Source: Aldehydirespirator sp965219165 (GTDB taxonomy: Bacteria; Actinomycetota; Acidimicrobiia; Acidimicrobiales; Aldehydirespiratoraceae). Taken from it: a stretch of 64,000 nt of DNA. A program made the position numbers and the translations under genes. The stretch lies in assembly GCA_965219165.1 (NCBI GenBank), contig CBDCMW010000002.1, positions 1,302,001-1,366,000 on the forward strand, written 5' to 3'. Shown here in pieces: positions 60,005-64,000 of this stretch; within the stretch, counting starts at the first letter, position 1; the number at the start of each line of letters is the position of its first letter. The notes beneath the pieces were generated by a model, which saw nothing but the letters and a program-made list of their open reading frames with translations, was not told where the DNA came from and made no database searches.

Positions 60005-62539
60005 GTGAGCGATTTCCCCGCCACCGCCAAGTGCGTGGTGATCGGAGCCGGCATCGTCGGCAACTGCCTGGTAGGCCACCTGACCAAGCTCGGATGGAGC
60101 GATCTGGTGCTGGTGGACAAGGGCCCCCTGCCCAACCCGGGCGGCTCCACCGGGCACGCATCGAACTTCATCTTCCCGGTGGACCACAACAAGGAGATGT
60201 GCCTGCTCGGCGTGCAGAGCGCCAACCAGTTCCGGGACCTGAAGCTGTCGGTGGACTCGGGCGGGATCGAGGTGGCCCGCACGGAGGCGCGGATGGACGA
60301 GCTGCAGCGGCGCATGACCTCGGCCACCGCTTGGGGCGTGGAAGCACGCCTGCTCACCCCCGCCGAGGTGGGCGAGCTAGTCCCCTTCGTCAACACCGAC
60401 GTCATTCTCGGCGGTTTCTACTCCCCGACGGTGTCGGTAGTGGACTCGCTGGAGACCGGCACGGTCATGCGCCGCCTGGCCACCGGCAACGGCTGCCGGG
60501 TGCTGGCCAACACCGAGGTGCTCGACATTCTCACCGAGCCCGGCCCCAACCCCGGCGACCGCACGGTGAAGGCCGTGGTCACCGACGCGGGCACTATCGA
60601 GACCGAGCACGTGGTGATCGCCTGCGGAGTGTGGTCGAACCGGCTCGCCAACATGGCCGGCGCCCAGATCCCCCTGGTGCCGGCCGTGCACCAGATGGCC
60701 GACGTCGGCCCCATGGACATCCTCGCCGAGACCAACAACGAGATCGGCTATCCGATCGTGCGCGACATGGACACGTTCTGCTACGAGCGCCAGTCGGCCG
60801 GCTCGATGGAGGTGGGCTCCTACGCCCACCGGCCCATCTTCCACCACCCCGACGAGATCCCGTCCAACACGGAGGCCGCGCTGTCGCCGACGGAGATGCC
60901 GTTCACGCCCGATGACTTCGACCTGCAGATGGAGCAGGCCATCGAGCTGATGGACATGCTGGGCGACGCCGAGATCAAGTACGCCATCAACGGCCTGCTG
61001 TCGCTCACACCCGACGCCATGCCGTGCCTGGGCGAGGTCCCCGAGGTGCGCAACCTGTGGTCGGCCGCCGCGGTGTGGGTGAAGGAGGGGCCGGGGATGG
61101 CCCAGGTGGTGGCCGAGTGGATGACGTTCGGCTATCCCCGCGTGATCGACGCCCACGGGGCCGACATCGCCCGCTTCTACCCCGAGGAGCGCCCGGACGA
61201 CCACATCTGGGCCCGTTCCGCGGAGCACTTCAACAAGACCTACGGAATCGTCCACCCGGCCGAGCAGTGGGAGAGCCGCCGCAATCTGCGGGTGGGCCCG
61301 TACTTCTCGCGCCAGGAGGACCTGGGCGCCTTCTTCTTCCAGGCTCGCACCTGGGAGCGGCCCCAGTGGTTCGAGTCCAACGCCGACCTCGTCGAGCGCT
61401 ACGGGCTGGAGGATCGCGACGTGGAGTGGGACGCCCGCTGGTGGAGTCCGATCACCATCGCCGAGCACCTGAACCTCCGAGAGAATTGCGGGCTGGTGGA
61501 TCTGAGCGCCTTCCAGGTCTACGAGCTGACCGGGCCCGGCGCGGTCGCATACGCCGACCGGCTCGCGGTCAACAAGATCGACGTGCCGGTGGGCCGGTCG
61601 ATCTACACGCCGTGGCTCACCCCCGACGGCGGCTTCCACTCCGACCTGACGATGATGCGTCTCGGCGAGAACCGGGTGCGGATCGTGACCGGCGTGTTCG
61701 ACGGCGGGCGCGACGAGTTCTGGGCCCGCCGCCACCTGCCCACCGACGGATCGGTGAGCTTCGCCAACGCCACCGATCAGATCACCACCCTCGGCCTGTG
61801 GGGGCCCAACGCCCCCGCCGTGCTGGGTGCTATCTGCGACGCCGATCTGAGCCAGGCCGGCTCGTCCTCCGGCTCGCTGGTGGATGTTGAGCTCGACTGC
61901 GGCACCGGCGGGCCGGTGGCTGCCACGCTGTTCCGCATCTCCTATGTGGGCGACACCGGCTGGGAGATCTACCTGGCCTGGGACGACGGCCCCGCGGTCT
62001 GGGATGTCCTCATGCGGGTCGGTGCCGACCTCGGGCTGCGGCCCGCCGGCGGCGGCGTGTACGGCACCTCGGGCCGCCTCGAGAAGGGCTACCGGCTGAT
62101 GGGAGCCGAGCTGGAGAGCGAGTACAACCCGCTGGAGGCCGGCCTGGCCCGCCCCCGGGTCAAGGCAGCCGACTTCATCGGCAAGGAGGCGTACCTGGCT
62201 GCCAGGGAGGCGGGCGACCCCGAGGTGCGGATGTGCGTGCTCACGGTGGAGGACCTGCATGACGGCCGGGGTCGCAAGCGCTACATGCAGGGCGGCAACG
62301 AGCCGATCCTCACCCTCGACGGCGACCGCATCGTCGACTCCCACGGACGGGTGTCGAGGGTCACCACCGCCGGTCCCGGCCCGTCGGTGGGCAAGCACCT
62401 GCTGATGGGCTACCTGCCCTCGGAGCTGGCCGTGCCGGGCACCGACCTGCAGGTGATGTACATGAACGAGCTGTTCCCGGTGCGGGTGGCTGGCACCGGC
62501 GCCGTCTTCGATCCCGACGACTCCCGCATGAAGAGCTGA
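60005..62539 (+). CDS. Dimethylglycine/sarcosine dehydrogenase-like (FAD plus GcvT domains)
   Basis: The protein has 844 residues. The N-terminal DAO-type FAD domain (CVVIGAGIVGNCLVGHL; GSTGHASNF) covers about 1-400, and folate-binding GcvT and GcvT-C domains (NLRENCGLVDLSAF; GLWGPNAPAVL; TGWEIYLAW) cover about 430-830. Such enzymes demethylate dimethylglycine, sarcosine or similar N-methyl amines and load the methyl onto THF as methylene-THF. EtfBA, the electron acceptor, follows. AGGAGGA is too close to ATG 59999, so GTG 60005, seven bases away, is preferred. Exact substrate unknown. Confidence 0.9.
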   Translation: MSDFPATAKCVVIGAGIVGNCLVGHLTKLGWSDLVLVDKGPLPNPGGSTGHASNFIFPVDHNKEMCLLGVQSANQFRDLKLSVDSGGIEVARTEARMDELQRRMTSATAWGVEARLLTPAEVGELVPFVNTDVILGGFYSPTVSVVDSLETGTVMRRLATGNGCRVLANTEVLDILTEPGPNPGDRTVKAVVTDAGTIETEHVVIACGVWSNRLANMAGAQIPLVPAVHQMADVGPMDILAETNNEIGYPIVRDMDTFCYERQSAGSMEVGSYAHRPIFHHPDEIPSNTEAALSPTEMPFTPDDFDLQMEQAIELMDMLGDAEIKYAINGLLSLTPDAMPCLGEVPEVRNLWSAAAVWVKEGPGMAQVVAEWMTFGYPRVIDAHGADIARFYPEERPDDHIWARSAEHFNKTYGIVHPAEQWESRRNLRVGPYFSRQEDLGAFFFQARTWERPQWFESNADLVERYGLEDRDVEWDARWWSPITIAEHLNLRENCGLVDLSAFQVYELTGPGAVAYADRLAVNKIDVPVGRSIYTPWLTPDGGFHSDLTMMRLGENRVRIVTGVFDGGRDEFWARRHLPTDGSVSFANATDQITTLGLWGPNAPAVLGAICDADLSQAGSSSGSLVDVELDCGTGGPVAATLFRISYVGDTGWEIYLAWDDGPAVWDVLMRVGADLGLRPAGGGVYGTSGRLEKGYRLMGAELESEYNPLEAGLARPRVKAADFIGKEAYLAAREAGDPEVRMCVLTVEDLHDGRGRKRYMQGGNEPILTLDGDRIVDSHGRVSRVTTAGPGPSVGKHLLMGYLPSELAVPGTDLQVMYMNELFPVRVAGTGAVFDPDDSRMKS

Positions 62540-62610
62540 GGCGGGCGGGTACGAGAGCGTCGTGGCGTTGATGGGCAGAGGCAGCCGAGGAAGCTGAGAG
62601 GACTGCTGTC

Positions 62611-63375
62611 GTGCGGATTCTGTGCTGCGTGAAGCGGGTGCCGGCACCGGGCGCGAAGATCAACGTGACCGCCGACGGTCTGGCCGTGGACGCCGCCCAC
62701 CTGGGCTTCACCACCAGCCCGCACGAGGAGTGCGGCGTGGAGGAGGCGGTGCAGATCGCGGAGCGCCACGGCGGCGAGGTGACCGTGCTCACGCTGGGTC
62801 CGGCCGAGGCGGCCGAGCAGTTGCGCTACGCGGCGTCGGTGGGCGCCCACCATGGCGTGCTCGTCCAGACCGACGGAGCGGCCTGGGACCCCCAGCGCAC
62901 CGCCCGAGCCATGACTGCGGCCATCGAGTCGCTGGAGGCCGACGCAGGCGCGTTCGATCTGATCCTGTTCGGCAACGAGTCGGCCGACTCGGGCGGCTTC
63001 CAGGTGGGGGTGCGGGTGGCGTACGCCCTGGGCCGGCCCATCGTAAACGGCATCAAGGGAATCGAGATCGACGGCTCGACCGTGCGGGCCCGTCGCGAGA
63101 TCGACGGCGGCTTCGAGGTGTACGAGCTGACCCTTCCCGCCGCGCTCGGGGTCAAGGAGGGCATCAGCCTGCCCCGCTACCCGACCATGAGGGGCCGTCT
63201 GGCCTCCAAGAAGCTGGCGATCACGACCCTTGAGATGGACGCCGAGGCCGGGGGACAGGCCATGGTGCGCCTGCACCGCCCCACCGAGACGGTCTCGGAG
63301 ACGGTGATCCTCGGCCATGGCCCCGAGGCAGCCCCCGCCGTGGTCGACGTGCTCGAAGGGCTGGGCGTGCTGTGA
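62611..63375 (+). CDS. etfB: Electron transfer flavoprotein beta subunit
   Basis: This 254-residue protein starts MRILCCVKRVPAPGAKI (GTG start) and has GPAEAAEQLRYAASVGA and FGNESADSGGFQVGV, typical of EtfB. With EtfA it carries electrons from flavin dehydrogenases to the membrane quinone pool. The upstream demethylase and the window's acyl-CoA dehydrogenases are likely donors. Confidence 0.95.
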   Translation: MRILCCVKRVPAPGAKINVTADGLAVDAAHLGFTTSPHEECGVEEAVQIAERHGGEVTVLTLGPAEAAEQLRYAASVGAHHGVLVQTDGAAWDPQRTARAMTAAIESLEADAGAFDLILFGNESADSGGFQVGVRVAYALGRPIVNGIKGIEIDGSTVRARREIDGGFEVYELTLPAALGVKEGISLPRYPTMRGRLASKKLAITTLEMDAEAGGQAMVRLHRPTETVSETVILGHGPEAAPAVVDVLEGLGVL

Positions 63376-64000
63376 TGCTGCTGGTGGTTCTGGAGCACGA
63401 CCGGGGCGCATTGGGGGAGCCCGCCCGGGAGGCGCTCACATTCGGCCGGACGCTGGCGAGCAAGATCGGCGCGGAGATGCACGCGCTGGTGATCGGGACC
63501 GGCGCGGCCGGACCGGACTCGGTCGTTACCGAGGCCGGCACCCACGGGGCCACCCGGGTGCACACCGTGGACCACGAGGTGCTGAGCGACTTCGGCCCCG
63601 AAGCCTGGGGTGAGTCGATCGCTCTGATCACCGGCCTTCTCGGCCCTGTCGCGGTGCTGGCCTGCGGCAGCGAGCGGGGCAATGAGGTGATGGCCCAGGC
63701 CGCGGTGCGCCTCGACGCGCCCTTCGTGGCCAACTGCACCGACATCACCCCTCCGGGGAACGCAGGCGGCCAGTGGTCGATGACCCGCATCCAGTGGGGT
63801 GGTTCGCTGCTGGAGGACACGACCCTGAGCGCCGATCCGGCATTGCTCACCTGCGGGCTGCACACGGTGGCGTCGTCGACGGTCGCGCCCGCACCCGCCG
63901 CCCCGCCTGAAGTGCAGCCGGTGAGCGTGGACCTGCCTGCCGAGCTGGCCCGCACCGTTGTCAAGGACCGGGTGGTTCTGGAGGCGGGCGTCACTCTGCC
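63375..64000 (+). CDS. etfA: Electron transfer flavoprotein alpha subunit (partial, runs off the window)
   Basis: The ATG shares one base with the etfB stop (TGATG). The 208 visible residues start MLLVVLEHDRGALGEPAREA and contain LACGSERGNEVMAQAAVRLDAP (key part GNEVMAQAAVRL), matching EtfA N-terminal domains. The FAD-binding C-terminal domain lies beyond the window. Confidence 0.92.
   Translation, partial: MLLVVLEHDRGALGEPAREALTFGRTLASKIGAEMHALVIGTGAAGPDSVVTEAGTHGATRVHTVDHEVLSDFGPEAWGESIALITGLLGPVAVLACGSERGNEVMAQAAVRLDAPFVANCTDITPPGNAGGQWSMTRIQWGGSLLEDTTLSADPALLTCGLHTVASSTVAPAPAAPPEVQPVSVDLPAELARTVVKDRVVLEAGVTL

Noticed and set aside
60377..62647. 756-residue minus-strand frame opposite the demethylase
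   Set aside because: His/Val/Gly-rich shadow of a gene with clear FAD and GcvT domains.

Overview
The window is about 64 kb of high-GC, gene-dense bacterial chromosome. Codons favour G or C at the third position, GTG starts are frequent, and many genes overlap as ATGA or GTGA. The gene families (a LivM-LivG fusion, paired P450s with a 3Fe-4S ferredoxin, CaiB and acyl-CoA dehydrogenases, a Nit1C-type radical SAM protein, an AbiEi-like/DUF559 protein) suggest an actinomycete, possibly an uncultured marine Acidimicrobiia. That placement is an inference. No rRNA, tRNA, CRISPR array or intact insertion sequence was found.

Layout. 1-5.0 kb: a cobalt-type nitrile hydratase (beta end, alpha, His-rich activator) with an AmiS/UreI channel, two proteins of the Nit1C nitrilase cluster (MSMEG_0568-type radical SAM, MSMEG_0567-type acetyltransferase) and a DUF1116/YlbE protein. 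A third Nit1C family member (MSMEG_0572/Sll0783) lies 7 kb further on, next to a flavin disulfide reductase. 5.0-9.3 kb: an island bounded by inverted copies of a 135-bp repeat. It holds two divergent fibronectin-type surface protein genes, each broken in frame at a poly-C tract just after the N-terminus. 9.3-13.9 kb: XRE-cupin regulator, OsmC, flavoprotein, RNase HII and small genes. 13.9-19.5 kb: a two-gene ATPase unit, AAA_14/DUF4143 followed by a NACHT-like STAND protein whose C-terminal nuclease-like domain has decayed. 19.7-21.7 kb: FetB-like permease, VOC protein, ThrH phosphatase.

21.8-38.9 kb is one long, tightly overlapped catabolic array. A Liv-type ABC importer and a GntR regulator are followed by acyl-CoA dehydrogenase, zinc alcohol dehydrogenase, a glutamine-synthetase-like ligase, P450, ferredoxin, aldehyde dehydrogenase, second P450, TPR protein, second acyl-CoA dehydrogenase and a CaiB CoA-transferase. 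The parts fit import, oxidation and CoA-dependent breakdown of a small amine or acid; the substrate is unknown.

38.9-49.9 kb: a Panacea-type toxin-antitoxin candidate, an acetyltransferase, a frameshifted C45 acyltransferase, three perfect 71-bp tandem repeats, two amine-metabolism enzymes, and a giant lipoprotein with 35 RCC1-like units arranged 7+14+14. 49.9-64 kb is largely one-carbon metabolism: SerA with a DUF1015 protein, FolD, MetF-like, Fhs, a dimethylglycine/sarcosine dehydrogenase-like enzyme and EtfBA. SerA/FolD and Fhs share a nearly identical 17-bp palindrome, suggesting a common regulator. RmuC, a class II aldolase and an AbiEi-like/DUF559 protein lie among them.
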